This document shows, one piece after another, positions 34,241-62,172 of a DNA stretch of 64,000 bases. Location of the stretch: NCBI GenBank assembly GCA_964017155.1, contig OZ024867.1, positions 22,252,020 through 22,316,019 of the forward strand. Reading direction: 5' to 3'. The first letter of the stretch is position 1; each line of letters begins with the position of its first letter. The DNA is from Oasisia sp. SBJ-2009 (Eukaryota; Annelida; Polychaeta; Sabellida; Siboglinidae). The translations under genes were made by a program, and so were the position numbers. Below the pieces are notes generated by a model. That model saw only the letters and a list, made by a program, of their open reading frames with translations, was not told the DNA's origin and did no database searches.

Positions 34241-34849
34241 CAAATAGAGGTCTCACACCGGCAAGAACATGTCAAGACAGGCACAAACCATTTTGTCCCT
34301 GCAGTGGCTGGTCGAGAGATGTGGGGAGTTCCATACATCAACCGCTCTTGATGCTGCCACAGTGACATGGCTTTCTGGTTAGGGTTTGCTCTCTTAGCTT
34401 TCGGTTCTGTCTAGGACCTATATACTACAAAGCAGTGGTTTACAACTCTGCATGGCAGGGGCGTCAAACTCCCTGGGGGTATTGCAATACCTGAGGTACT
34501 TCAACACCTGCATACCATACACTTCATTATGTCTTCCATATATAACGTATGCTGTCATTGATAGGGTAACACATATAAGACAATGCTATAAATTTACATG
34601 TTTCTGAAAATGGCAGCAAGACTGGAGTGAGATGTAAATTATCTACATCAGTCAAATGTAATTTTTTCTGGCATTGCATATACTAAAGGTATTTAATTTG
34701 ATTGAACTGACAACTGCTATAATAATATATAAGGCTCACAAGAGATGGTTATCATAAAATCTACAAAATGTGTTCAAGATTCGTTTTCGCTGAAGCTATG
34801 CCACCCGCCAAAGCGAAAATATCAGACATACTTTTGCAAGAACTATTAT

Positions 34850-36850
34850 ATAGTTTGTAAGTAAGGGTACATGTTACAGTAACATGTCGTATAGTTTTCT
34901 GATTATATAAATTAAAAGCCGGGGCCAGTTATAGATACCATGATATATTTCAATGACGTTGTGGAGTGTTTAGTGATTGGGCTTGATTCAGCTAGGATCG
35001 CTTTAGTACTTGTAAACAACAAAACTCTGTCAGGTATTTTTTTAAATCAGATCCCAGTTGAAAATAATGAAGTGATATTAGGCTAAACATAATAGTGACC
35101 AACATTTTCGGTTTGATTCAGACCGGCTGACAGACATAGAAGGTAAGTGTCTTGTCCGTGCTACCAATAAGTTAATAAGTTACACATAGTTCCATTAATG
35201 ACCCTGAATGCTCAACCTAGCAGAAACATTAATACTGGAATGGATAAGTTGAATACATGGTTTGCAATTAATAAAATACCTTTGACTCTATCCAAAGCTA
35301 TTTTTATGGATCGCTGTAGTACTTGTAAACAACAAAACTCTGTCAGATACTTCGTGAAATCAGATCCCAATTGAAAATAATGAAGTGATATTAGGCTAAA
35401 CATAATAATGACCAACATTTTCGGTTTGATTCAGACCGGCTGACAGACATAGAAGGTAAGTGTCTTGTCCGTGCTACCAATAAGTTAATAAGTTACACAT
35501 AGTTCCACTAATGACCCTGAATGCTCAACCTAGCAAAAACATTAATACTGAAATGGATAAGTTGAATACATGGTTTGCAATTAATAAACTATCACTGATT
35601 CTAGCCAAAGCTATTTTTATGTTGTTTAGCAATTGCAAGAAAAAAAACACTACAGTAGTCCCCCTCTTATAAGACCCCCTTCGTCTACGGTCAGCCGTAT
35701 TATGCGGCCGCATTTTCACTGCATTGGCGTTTTCTAATAGAAAATTACCCCTCAACAGCGGCCACTCGGCCAGCGCGGCCAACTGCCAGAGTGGCTGGAA
35801 GAATCTATCCTTCTTCAGCGGTCAACCGGCAGTCGAAAATACGATTATTAATTCCAATGCAATAACAAATTAAAAATTCCCACTACGCACACTCTTAGCT
35901 ATGGCGAGAGAATGTTGAATGGAGCTGCGAACCGACGGCTACAGAAACTAAAACACCGCACAGCTGGCATTGCTGCTATATCAGAAGTCTCCAATGTTGA
36001 CCAAGTACACGTGCAATTGTAAGGGAAAACAGGGCATTCTCCCCCGCCAGTAACCACCCACTTTATTTAGACTTGATGAAGGGTTGGTCGTATTCACAAA
36101 GGGGGACTACTTTACATAAGTAAGCATCGGTAATAACACGACTAACATTGTGTGTAAAGTTAACTTTCTAGGTGTAGCTATAAATAAGAAATTCCAGTGG
36201 AAAGACCATTATAGCTATATGACTAAGTTATCTAAAAGTAATACTATTATGTATTGTGTTAGATATAAATTCCTACATTACATTACATTACTTCATTATG
36301 TCTTCCATATATAACGTAGGCTGTCGTAGATAGGGTAACACATATAAGACAATGCTATAAATTTACATGTTTCTGAAAATGGCAGTAAGACTGGAGTGAG
36401 ATGTAAATTATCTACATCAGTCAAATGTATTATTTCTGGAATTGCATATACTAAAAGTATATAATTTGATTGAAAGACAATTGATATAATGATAAAATTA
36501 TATAAGGCTCACAGGAGATGTCTAACATAAAATCTACAAAATGTGTTCAAAATTAGTTTTCGCTTAAGCCCACCCGTTAAAGTAAATATATTAAACATAT
36601 TTTTGCAAGAACTACGAAAAAAGCTAATTGTTTAACAATACACGGTGTGAACTTGTGGAACAAGCTATACATCTATAAAGATACACTATTATTATGTAGA
36701 AATATCATATTTGAGAAATACACATTACTACTCTAGCTATGTAAATAGAACATAGGAATTGTGTTATATATATTTTAAGTATTCTATAACATTGTTATAC
36801 TATGACTGATTTTTTTCTTCTTATTTTCATAATGCTAACGTGGTAGTTAT
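34850..36850 (+). mobile_element. LINE fragment cluster, tandem unit 2 with LINE C-terminus
   Basis: Second unit: the junction TTGCAAGAAC/TATTATATAG at about 34849 shows tandem arrangement. It again has two copies of the 300-bp segment (about 35010-35310, 35325-35620), the RT fragment, a MITE (35653-36112) and the continuation KINFLGVA. It extends further than unit 1 to a LINE C-terminal part, ANCLTIHGVNLWNKLYIY (about 36620-36680), with a stop near 36735. No intact ORF. Confidence 0.72.
35653..36112 (+). mobile_element. pogo-like MITE inside LINE, copy 2
   Basis: 460 bp, CAGTAGTCCCC and GGGGGACTACTT ends, TA flanks, same host position as 33408-33890. Confidence 0.8.
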
Positions 36851-38054
36851 TATTAAAAAAAATTATTGCATGTATTATCTGGAATGGGGACAGTGCCTAA
36901 TGCGCATACCGCTTCAACTGTCTCCATTTCTACAAATGTTCAATATTGTTATATAAATTGTTGAAGTTGATTGTGGAAATAATTTTAACATTCTCTCATT
37001 CATCATGGCGTTTGCGTGAACAAGTGCTGCCGTCTTTCGAGAGCATAGGCGAATATTTATCTTTTGGGTAGTGTCCGTAAGCTGTCCGCAGTATCCAATT
37101 CTGTTTACGGGTATCATCCAATCAAGTGTGATATAATGTACACATTGTAAACAAAGGACTTTGTAAATAACACTACACGCTGTTGGTCAACTGCGGCGAA
37201 CACTCGCCGAAGTTGACAAGCCAGCGATATCACTGCGTAATAACATAGCATATAAATGAAAAGGTAAACTCAGTGATGCAACCAGCGCAAACCATTGCAG
37301 TAATCGACATCGTCCTCGAATATCGCCCAGACAGAATGAATGGTGTCTTGACGTGACACTGACAAAGTAACTGTCAGTGTTGCTGTCATTTATTACAAAT
37401 TATCGTTTTTAAGCATTTATCTTGGTTGAATAATGTTGAATAATTATATTAATGGTTAAAGTAGACGTTTATCTGTTAGGCCTGCTACATAAAATGAATA
37501 TAAGTTATCCCATACACAGAGAGATACTAACTAAAGTCTAGTCTAGTCTATAGACTTGAGAGTTGAGTCGATTAGAAGTACGTAACATTTTAGTCAGTCT
37601 TTGGGTATATTCTGTTTGCAGCAGCGGAGAATGCAGAAAGGGTCAAATGAAATAGGCTTTGGAGAGCATCAGGGAGTTTCGGGAAAGGCAGCAACTAACT
37701 TAGTTATAGCTCATAAATGCGCATATACAAACATTGACGAATAAGCCGCTGTCACATTGTCAGTGATTAATGAATTGATGTCATCAAGATACAAAGTGAC
37801 AGCAACATGTTTCACTGCACACATTTCACTGATCAACTATGGCCAATTGTGTTGTCACATACACAAAATAAATATATATTTTATTTTTGAGACATTTTCT
37901 ACATTGTAACTTTGTAACCACCCTTCGTTTTACTCCGCCATATTTGTGTCATGTGACGTCACATGACCGCACCTCTCCGCATGTGACATGCCCCGCATAA
38001 GGAGAGATCAGTGTCATCTGGAGAGCATCTCTGGTCTGTTCTATTGAATGCCCA
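36851..38054. other. Intergenic, no feature seen
   Basis: No recognisable exon, RNA or transposon. Short ORFs here lack splice context and family resemblance. Confidence 0.45.
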
Positions 38055-38376
38055 CCCAGCAAACAAGGAACCATTTCTGATGCAGTTGGCATATGTTCGT
38101 AATTGATACCACTCCACCAGTAAGTGTTTTCATGTGTATTCACGTGAATACACGTGTTCTGCCTGTTGTCACGAGTTTGACACGAGTCGTACTAGGTCAG
38201 AACTGGTACGGTTTCACTGGTACGTGTCATCGCATGAAAAACTTGTATTTCACGGAAAGCAAGTGTCGACATACTAAATTTGTTCACAGAATCCAGTGAA
38301 TTCATGTGAATTGAGCCAGTTGAACACATGAATTCACTTACAGAACTTGTGAAATCACGGGTCGTAGTTTGCTGGG
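38055..38376 (+). mobile_element. MITE family B, copy 3
   Basis: 322 bp, CCCAGCAAACAAGG start and GTTTGCTGGG end. Followed by a short triple repeat of GATCA(C/T)GTGACCTCT (38387-38428). Confidence 0.82.
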
Positions 38377-38698
38377 CATAGATCACGTGACCTCTCTGAT
38401 CATGTGACCTCTGATCACATGACCTCTCAGTGCCAAAAGGAGCAGCACATTTTGGTTCGCAGATACACCAGAGAGAGGCAAATAGAATATGCTCTTTGAA
38501 TTGGACAGGAAAACAACAATTACATTGAATTGGCGCTAGCTTATGCATAAATATTATTTGCATCAATAATAAGGCCGATTTAGTACATTTGTTTTATACA
38601 GTTACTCAATTTATTTCAATTGTTATTATTCCAAATTCACCTTCATGAATCCTTAACATTGCACACTGCATAATTCAAATTGATAGCTACACACCTAA

Positions 38699-38999
38699 CC
38701 CAGCAAACAAGGAACCATTTCTGAACCAGTTGGCACATGTCGTACTGGTTCATGATTGGTACCGCTCCACCAGTACGTGTTTTCGTGTGTATTCACGTGA
38801 ATACACGTGTTCTGCCTGTTGTCACGAGTTTTGAACAAGTTTGACACGAGTCGTACTGGGTCAGAACTGGTACGGTTTCACTGGCACGTGTCATCACACC
38901 AAATTTGCTCACAGAATCTGGTGAATTCACGAGAATTGAGCCAGTTGAACTCTTGAATTAATTTACAGAACGTGAAATCACGGGTCGTTGTTTGCTGGG
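38699..38999 (+). mobile_element. MITE family B, copy 4, left border of satellite
   Basis: 301 bp, CCCAGCAAACAAGG start and GTTTGCTGGG end. The 49-nt satellite begins at the next base or within a few bases. This copy lacks part of the CACGTG-rich interior. Confidence 0.82.
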
Positions 39000-40737
39000 A
39001 AAGCACAGCGTTTTCTTTCATTTCATACTTTGTGGAATCTACACACCCAAGACACTGTTTTGTTTTATTTCATTTCATGCTTTGTGGAATCTACACACCC
39101 AAGACACAGTGTTTTCTTTCATTTCATGCTTTGTGGAATCTACACACCTTAGACACTGTTTTATTTCATTTCATACTTTGTGGAATCTACACACCTTAGA
39201 CACTGTTTTATTTCATTTCATGCTTTGTGGAATCTACTCACCCAAGACACAGTGTTTTCTTTCATTTCATACTTTGTGGAATCTACTCACCCAAGACACA
39301 GTGTTTCCTTTCATTTCATACTTTGTGGAATCTACTCACCCAAGACACAGTGTTTTCTTTCATTTCATACTTTGTGGAATCTACACACCCAAGACACAGT
39401 GTTTTCTTTCATTTCATACTTTGTGGAATCTACACACCCAAGACACAGTGTTTTCTTTCATTTCATGCTTTGTGGAATCTACACACCCAAGACACAGTGT
39501 TTTCTTTCATTTCATACTTTGTGGAATCTACACACCCAAGACACAGTGTTTTCTTTCATTTCATACTTTGTGGAATCTACACACCCAAGACACAGTGTTT
39601 TATTTCATTTCATACTTTGTAGAATCTACACACCCAAGACACAGTGTTTTCTTTCATTTCATACTTTGTGGAATCTACACACCCAAGACACAGTGTTTTC
39701 TTTCATTTCATACTTTGTGGAATCTACACACCCAAGACACAGTGTTTTCTTTCATTTCATACTTTGTGGAATCTACACACCCAAGACACAGTGTTTTCTT
39801 TCATTTCATGCTTTGTGGAATCTACACACCCAAGACACAGTGTTTTCTTTCATTTCATACTTTGTGGAATCTACACACCCAAGACACAGTGTTTTCTTTC
39901 ATTTCATACTTTGTGGAATCTACACACCCAAGACACAGTGTTTTCTTTCATTTCATACTTTGTGGAATCTACACACCCAAGACACAGTGTTTTATTTCAT
40001 TTCATACTTTGTAGAATCTACACACCCAAGACACAGTGTTTTCTTTCATTTCATACTTTGTGGAATCTACACACCCAAGACACAGTGTTTTATTTCATTT
40101 CATACTTTGTGGAATCTACTCACCCAAGACACAGTGTTTTCTTTTATTTCATACTTTGTGGAATCTACACACCCAAGACAGTGTTTTATTTCATTTCATG
40201 CTTTGTGGAATCTACACACCAAAGACACTGTTTTATTTCATTTCATACTTTGTGGAATCTACTCACCCAAGACACAGTGTTTTATTTCATTTCATGCTTT
40301 GTGGAATCTACACACCCAAGACACAGTGTTTTATTTCATTTCATGCTTTGTGGAATCTACACACCAAAGACACTGTTTTATTTCATTTCATACTTTGTGG
40401 AATCTACACACCCAAAGACACAGTGTTTTATTTCATTTCATACTCTGTGGAATCTACACACCCAAGACACAGTGTTTTATTTCATTTCATACTTTGTGGA
40501 ATCTACTCACCCAAGACACAGTGTTTTATTTCATTTCATACTCTGTGGAATCTACTCACCCAAGACACAGTGTTTTATTTCATTTCATACTTTGTGGAAT
40601 CTACTCACCCAAGACACAGTGTTTTATTTCATTTCATACTCTGTGGAATCTACACACCCAAGACACAGTGTTTTCTTTCATTTCATACTTTGTGGAATCT
40701 ACTCACCCAAGACACAGTGTTTCCTTTCATTTCATAA
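39000..40737 (+). repeat. 49-nt satellite array
   Basis: About 35 units containing TTTCATACTTTGTGGAATCT, ACACACCCAAGACACAGTGT and TTT(C/A)TTTC. A few units are shortened by about 7-8 nt. No stop codon falls in any forward frame of the unit, and because 49 is not a multiple of 3 each frame cycles through the same three readings. The resulting open frames of up to about 600 codons are artefacts of composition: there is no start, splice or homology evidence for a gene. Confidence 0.93.
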
Positions 40738-40794
40738 AATGCATTGTGCATCTGCAACAACAACAACCCTTGGCATTGTCCCTAAGTTATCTAT

Positions 40795-41149
40795 CCCAGC
40801 AAACAACGACCCGTGATTTCACATGTTCTGTAAGTGAATTCACGAGTTCAACTGGCTCAATTCACGTGTTTCCGTATGTGAATTCACCGGATTCTGTGAA
40901 CAAATTTGGTGTGTCGACACGTGTTTACTGTGAAATCATGAGATTTTCATGTGATGACATGTACGAGTGAAACTATGCCAGTTCTGTCCCAGTACGACTC
41001 GTGTCAAATTTGTTCAAAGCTCATGACAACAGGCAGAACACGTGTATTCACGTGAATACACATGAAAACACGTACTGGTGGAGCGGTACCAATTATGAAC
41101 CAGCATGACATGTGCCAACTGGTTCAGAAATGGTTCCTTGTTTGCTGGG
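40795..41149 (-). mobile_element. MITE family B, copy 5 (inverted), right border of satellite
   Basis: 355 bp in the orientation opposite to the other four copies, starting CCCAGCAAACAACGACCC and ending TTGTTTGCTGGG, with TAT on both sides. It lies 57 bp beyond the satellite. Confidence 0.82.
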
Positions 41150-42189
41150 TATGACATTATAAATACAAATACCATCATCTGTAAGTGTGATTGCATGTGT
41201 GAGTTCAATAACACTTGGTCAATGTGTTTTTAGACCGGAGTAAACTGGTATTTTGTGCTCACTATATTATGGTAGGTATGCACTCATTACGGCTGCACTA
41301 CTGAACTAATGGTCAAATGCATTTACATTTAAATATCCGTTTTATAAAGTATAGAATGTATTCTAATGTTGGTATCTTACAGGGATTCATTGGTACCAGG
41401 GCAAACATATGTGTAAAAACGTTTTGGCTATGAATCTACAGAATATGTGATTGGAGTATTTTTTAAATCTTAATGTGAGGCTGCTTGAATTTGTTTCATT
41501 AAAAAAGTGGCAAAAGTTATAACAATATTTACTTTTTGTTCAGAACTGGTCAGTTTGGTGGTAGACACTGCATACTACATAGTCAGAGTTGATAGCTGAT
41601 AGCTATTTAAAAATGGAGGTAACAGTCTCATGTCTATTATTTGCTGCATTTGTCTTTAATAAAAATGTCATTCCAAAGGAATATTTCATATTAGATAACA
41701 TCTAAGTCTTCATCTTTGTCTTGTATGTATTTAGATGAAATACATTTGACCATATATATCAATCCCTGTCGTAGTCAGGACCTTTGCTTTGGCATGTGTG
41801 TAACCAATAGCAACTAAGTTGAACTAACCCTAACCGATGTTGCTAATATGGGTAATATAACATTGTTACATTTTTCCCTTTTGAAACTAATGAGGCAGTT
41901 TATGGTTCCTTTAGGCCACTTGATCAGTGTAAACTGTATCTATTGCATGCGGACTGACCAATATTTGTAAATAATTATCAGGTAATTGGACAAACTGCTG
42001 ACATGACTAACTTATACTAAAATCTTACCAATGTAACCATATCAGTAACTCAGTACTTAATAACCCTAACGATTTATGCATGTGTTTTGGTTATTTGAAA
42101 ATGGGCTGACTAGTTATTATTTGGAAATTGTACTAAAATTGTAATGATGAACTTTGATTATATGCCTTCATTATTGATTATTTATCTAT
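41150..42189. other. Intergenic, no feature seen
   Basis: No recognised exon or repeat. A 5' non-coding exon of RCBTB could lie here but cannot be identified. Confidence 0.4.
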
Positions 42190-42370
<181 letters not shown>

Positions 42371-43054
42371 TGATATGTGTTATTATTTTATGGCTATATA
42401 TAAACACACTAAGAAACCTTATAAAATGCTAAGATGTCACAAATTGCCCCAGTTAACCTCTTGGATCCTGAACACCGATTTTTCGGGTTTCACTGTCGGC
42501 CATCTTGATTTTTTGACTTATGCAAATTATATGCTAATTAATTTCTCTCAGTTAAACATCAATTATTTTATGACTAACATGTGCACAGAACCTTTCTGAA
42601 TAAGACAATATATACTTTTATACACTTTTGATGAACCGTTTTGATTTGAAGATTTGAGTTTCAGACTCTCAGAAACTTAGGGCTTAAGAGGTTAACATAT
42701 TGCCTGTTATTTGCTGCCAGATGTTGACAATAATAGTGGCTCCAATTGTACAGATGATAATAACTGAAATCTCATTGTTATGTTTCGCCATTTAACATTT
42801 CTATTAAATTACTTCACAACACTGTCAATATCCAGTAGATTAAGCTTTAAAGAAACATGTATTGCGAGAAAGATAAAATTTTAATAAATAATTTTTGTGT
42901 TTACCAGTGACCTTTCTCAAATAACAGAAGTAGCCTGCTCAGGTTTATCCTAAGAAAGAGCGCAAGAAGCCATGTTCTGTTTGTTCTGAGAAAAACAGGA
43001 ACTCTTAAGATATGATTAATTATTGCAAGCACCAATCTAACACATTGATACCAT
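42371..43054. other. Intergenic, no feature seen
   Basis: AT-rich; nothing identifiable. Confidence 0.4.
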
Positions 43055-43340
43055 AATAATAATAATAATATATTTATTTGATATAGCGCCACATCCATAA
43101 TCGTTCGTGGCGCTTCACAACATATTACAATTTAAAAGACATAAAAATATATATGTATACAACAAGACAAATACTAGTGTTTTAAAATAATTGTAAAAAA
43201 GATATATTTATAGGTATATAAATAAATAAAATATCATGTTACATCAATACGCATTTTCACATATTGCATTGATTACAGTTTTATAGGTGCTCAGCATTTA
43301 CATTGACTTGCATGGTAATTTGAGTCTGCATTTTTTTTTC
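43055..43340 (+). repeat. (AAT)n-TATAGCGC dispersed family
   Basis: AATAATAATAAT, then GATATAGCGCCACATCC and CGTGGCGCTTCACAA (inverted GCGCCA/TGGCGC), then an AT-rich body. Same family as 46681-47077 and 53208-53530. Confidence 0.65.
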
Positions 43341-43454
43341 CGCCATTGCAATTAATGAATAAATTGATGTTACTTTACAATGCGTTATGGTGCACAAATC
43401 ATGATATAAGTCATGAACAAAGTCATTTTAACATAGGTAACTATACTTATCACA

Positions 43455-43834
43455 TTTTGCTAGGGATCACTATTTAGGGCAGTATTATATTTTACGGCAT
43501 GTGTATCACACAAAAACTAAAAACGGCATGTATTCGAGGACATGTTTATTTCCTGTATTTCATTGCTATATACCAAATGTGAACAATAGGTAACATGCAT
43601 TCTGTCATCAAAGTAGCAGACCCCCGCAAAATGGAGGCTTCAGAATGTTACTGCAAGTCATGAAAATGTCTCAATCAGTTCAATTACCAGCAACAACAAC
43701 TGTCAGTAGCTTGTGTGTGACCCACGTGATGCAATCACAGCCTGGCAATGGCGTCTCATGCTTCCAATGAGTCTCTGGATGGCTGCCATTTCAAGATTGT
43801 TCCACTACAAACATTGTGTGATCCTTAGCAAATT
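43455..43834 (+). mobile_element. MITE family D, copy 2
   Basis: Direct copy of 8793-9184 with inverted ends TTTTGCTAGGGATCAC and GTGATCCTTAGCAAA. Lies 77 nt upstream of the first recognised RCBTB coding exon. Confidence 0.78.
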
Positions 43835-43939
43835 TTGAGTACCGGTAGTATAGTTTGATGTTGTCAATTTTGATGAGAGAGTTTTCATAGGTTATGGTCA
43901 TCTTTTTTCAGTAAGAAACTAGCAACGTATGATGAAATA

Positions 43940-59612
<15,673 letters not shown>

Positions 59613-59656
59613 TGGCACAGAGTCACGCTCGGTACACGCATTAGGCGACAAACACT

Positions 59657-60171
59657 TTAAAGCGACAGGTCCGTTCGTGGCTTTTTAATTTTTATTGCAA
59701 AATCATGTTATGCTGTATACATTATATCTATTATAGCGTAAAGCCAGTCAAAATATGTTTCCATGTGCCATTTAGGGGTTAAAAATACACACAGTAAGGG
59801 GTGCTTAACTCTGTTTACACATCGACCACGAGGCGTTTTCGAAACCATTGTAGGCATGGCTAAAAGCACAGAAGGAAATGCATGATCACGCGATGCACTT
59901 TCACGTGAACACAAGTTGACGCCACTAACGCCACACCCAGCCAGGTGCACGCTCCCAGTTGGTAAAGGTCAAAGGGTGGGTGTCACTCGCGACGATTTGT
60001 GTGACAACGTCGGGATTCTTATAAACATTCGACGTTTAACATTACGAAGTCAGTTCTGTTTCGATCAAACATTTATTGGCGGTCAGGACGCTACAATAAT
60101 TATAACTTATGCCAATTAACCTGATTTTGCAATAAAGATAAAAAGCCACGAACGGATCATGTTGCTTTTAG
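59657..60171 (-). mobile_element. MITE family C, copy 2
   Basis: 515 bp, reverse of 6650-7168: starts TTAAAGCGACAGG, ends ATGTTGCTTTTA. It begins 45 nt after the RCBTB stop codon, so it forms most of the likely 3' UTR. Confidence 0.8.
60131..60136 (+). terminator. Candidate RCBTB polyadenylation signal, MITE-derived
   Basis: First AATAAA after the RCBTB stop codon (59612), located in the terminal repeat of the family C MITE. Confidence 0.45.
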
Positions 60172-60549
60172 CTGCTTCCACAAAAACAGCGCTTCGCAAA
60201 TAACGCCCATTGCTCTGTAGTGCGTGAGTAATATAAGTGTTACTATACGTCGCGCGATTACAATCAGGTGCGTGGGAATAAGCCAACTTCAAATGTCTTC
60301 CTTACTGTGACACGTTCAACTTCAAGTGCCAGCAACGTCTATTTCCAGTATACTTGTTGTGTTCACAATTGGGCTTTTGAGGATGCAACATTCGAAATAC
60401 TTAAAGTATTTCTGGCTTACTCAATGCATATCGTCGGGTAGAATACAGTCAGTATATTTATTGTAATATTAAACTATTATGCTTAAAACAGAAAGGGCAA
60501 TCGCTGTTTAAGACTGATGCTGACGTGTTTGGATAATGGATTAGGACAA

Positions 60550-60589
<40 letters not shown>

Positions 60590-62067
60590 TATATTATTTA
60601 TATATATATATATATATATATAATAACAATAATATATAGAAGTGTGTATTGTTCACATTTGCGGCTAAACAGATGTTTGAGAAGCACATATAGGTTACAA
60701 ACTTAACACATTTGCCTACTGGATTTAGTGCTAGGCATGCTGGGATTGTTTTCGATTTTAAGCGTGTGTAGTTCGTGACTTAGAAAGGTTAATCCTTCTA
60801 CATCGTGTTTGCCTATAAAGAAAGAATCGTGCCATTTCTATATCCAGTTGTTAAAATTATCAGTTAATAAAGTAATTGCATGGTACGAGTGCATTTCTAT
60901 GACAATCCAGTTACGTCAGTTTTTGATGTCAGCGACACAGTCGTTATTTCGGATATTGAACATTGGCGAGGGTAATTAAGTTATGTCGAATGAATGTTGT
61001 TACTAAACTATCAGTACATGCGTACCGACTGTTGCCTCTTAACAAGATGGTTTTCTTCACTATGAATGATGTCATGGTCGGATGACGTCATTGACGGATA
61101 ACATGTATTGAGTGGCTGTTTATGATATGGTAACTTTAGTGTTTCAAATGTATTAGTAATGTGCTGCTTGATCGGCAGTGTGCCTGACAGTATTACACCG
61201 CGGTTGCTATGTTGGGTACATACTACATATGTGACAACGGTGACAGGTGTGCTTTCAAAGTGTCGCCTTTGTGAACGTGGTACGTTCACACCACCAGAAG
61301 CATTGCTTATGGTTGCTTTACTACCGTTGCGTTTATTTACCAGTGTTTCATATGTCTGAAAGTTAATCATGTATGTATGTTTTGTATGTTGCGAAGTTTG
61401 TGATGGATCTTTAGCGATGACCGGCTATTTTGTGATCTCATGTAGCCCCGACATTTGACAATCGACACGATGTCATACCCGCCGTGGGTATGACGCATAT
61501 GGGATTGACACGTCCTCACGAATCCAGGGGCAGTGTTGACTGCGTCGGTATAAACCAGTTATGAACTATTAGGTTTAGATGTGTTTGGGAAGTGGCATAC
61601 TATCGCGGCTCTTCTCTTCTATCCTGTAACCAGACGGTCGTTGGACGCCATTGGTGATTTCCCGACATCCCCGCCCCCATCTATCCTCTTCCGCCTTATG
61701 GGAGCTACGAAGGTCAAACCTGTCCACTCCTAGATGTTGTCTTCCCATCTTTCCCGTTGTGCCACCCGTTCTTCGTTATGACACGACGTCATGTAGGGTG
61801 TTCTTCGCAAGGCCGCTTGATCTGGTATCGTCGTCATACCACTTCCGCTTCCGGTTGTCGAGTGTCGTGGGAATGTCTTCAAAGGACGTTCTTGGATCTG
61901 TTTTAGTCTGCTTCGTTGATGATAACGATGGCACTTATATGAGATCGCTGGTGGGGGGGGGGGGGAGCCCGGCTCAGCAACGTCCTTATATATGGCGCAG
62001 TATCAGGGCTACAGTTGGTACAACTACCACCGACTTTGCCTGGAGAAGACATGGAACCATGGAGTCA
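60172..62067. other. Intergenic, no gene recognised
   Basis: Open frames at 61011-61370 (minus) and 61651-62130 (plus) show no recognisable domain or splice context. A TA tract lies at 60549-60625. Confidence 0.4.
60549..60625. repeat. (TA)n tract
   Basis: Two TA blocks around a central TTATTTA; self-complementary. Confidence 0.9.
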
Positions 62068-62172
62068 CAAGGACGGAAAGTTAAAGACAAATTAAAGGCA
62101 CATAAGGACGTAAATTTAAAGACAAATTAAAAACACACAAGGACGGAAAGTTAAAGACAAATTAAAGACAAT
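62065..62172 (+). repeat. Three-copy 36-nt tandem repeat
   Basis: Units contain AAGGACGGAAAGTTAAAGAC and AAATTAAA. Confidence 0.85.

Larger units (their letters stand above)
32590..34849 (+). mobile_element. LINE fragment cluster, tandem unit 1
   Basis: First unit of a roughly 2-kb tandem duplication (second unit from 34850). It contains two copies of a 300-bp segment (about 32758-33040 and 33062-33370) with CATTTTCGGTTTGATTCAGA and CGGCTGACAGACATAGAAGG. It then has an RT fragment MDRLNTWFVVNKLSLNLSK (33305-33361) that is interrupted by a pogo-like MITE (33408-33890) and resumes as VCKINFLGVALDKKFQW (about 33931-33981). These residues match the late RT region of CR1/L2-like LINEs. An unrelated insertion with a CT microsatellite occupies about 34040-34500. 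Confidence 0.72.

Noticed and set aside
36914..37117. Minus-strand 67-codon open frame
   Set aside because: No family resemblance and no splice or promoter evidence.
38992..40970. Open frames of 340-596 codons in three forward frames
   Set aside because: They come from a 49-nt satellite whose unit has no stop codon in any forward frame; no start context, splice sites or homology.
61651..62130. Plus-strand 159-codon open frame as a gene
   Set aside because: No domain, no splice context, contains a G-run and ends in a tandem repeat; kept only as unexplained sequence.
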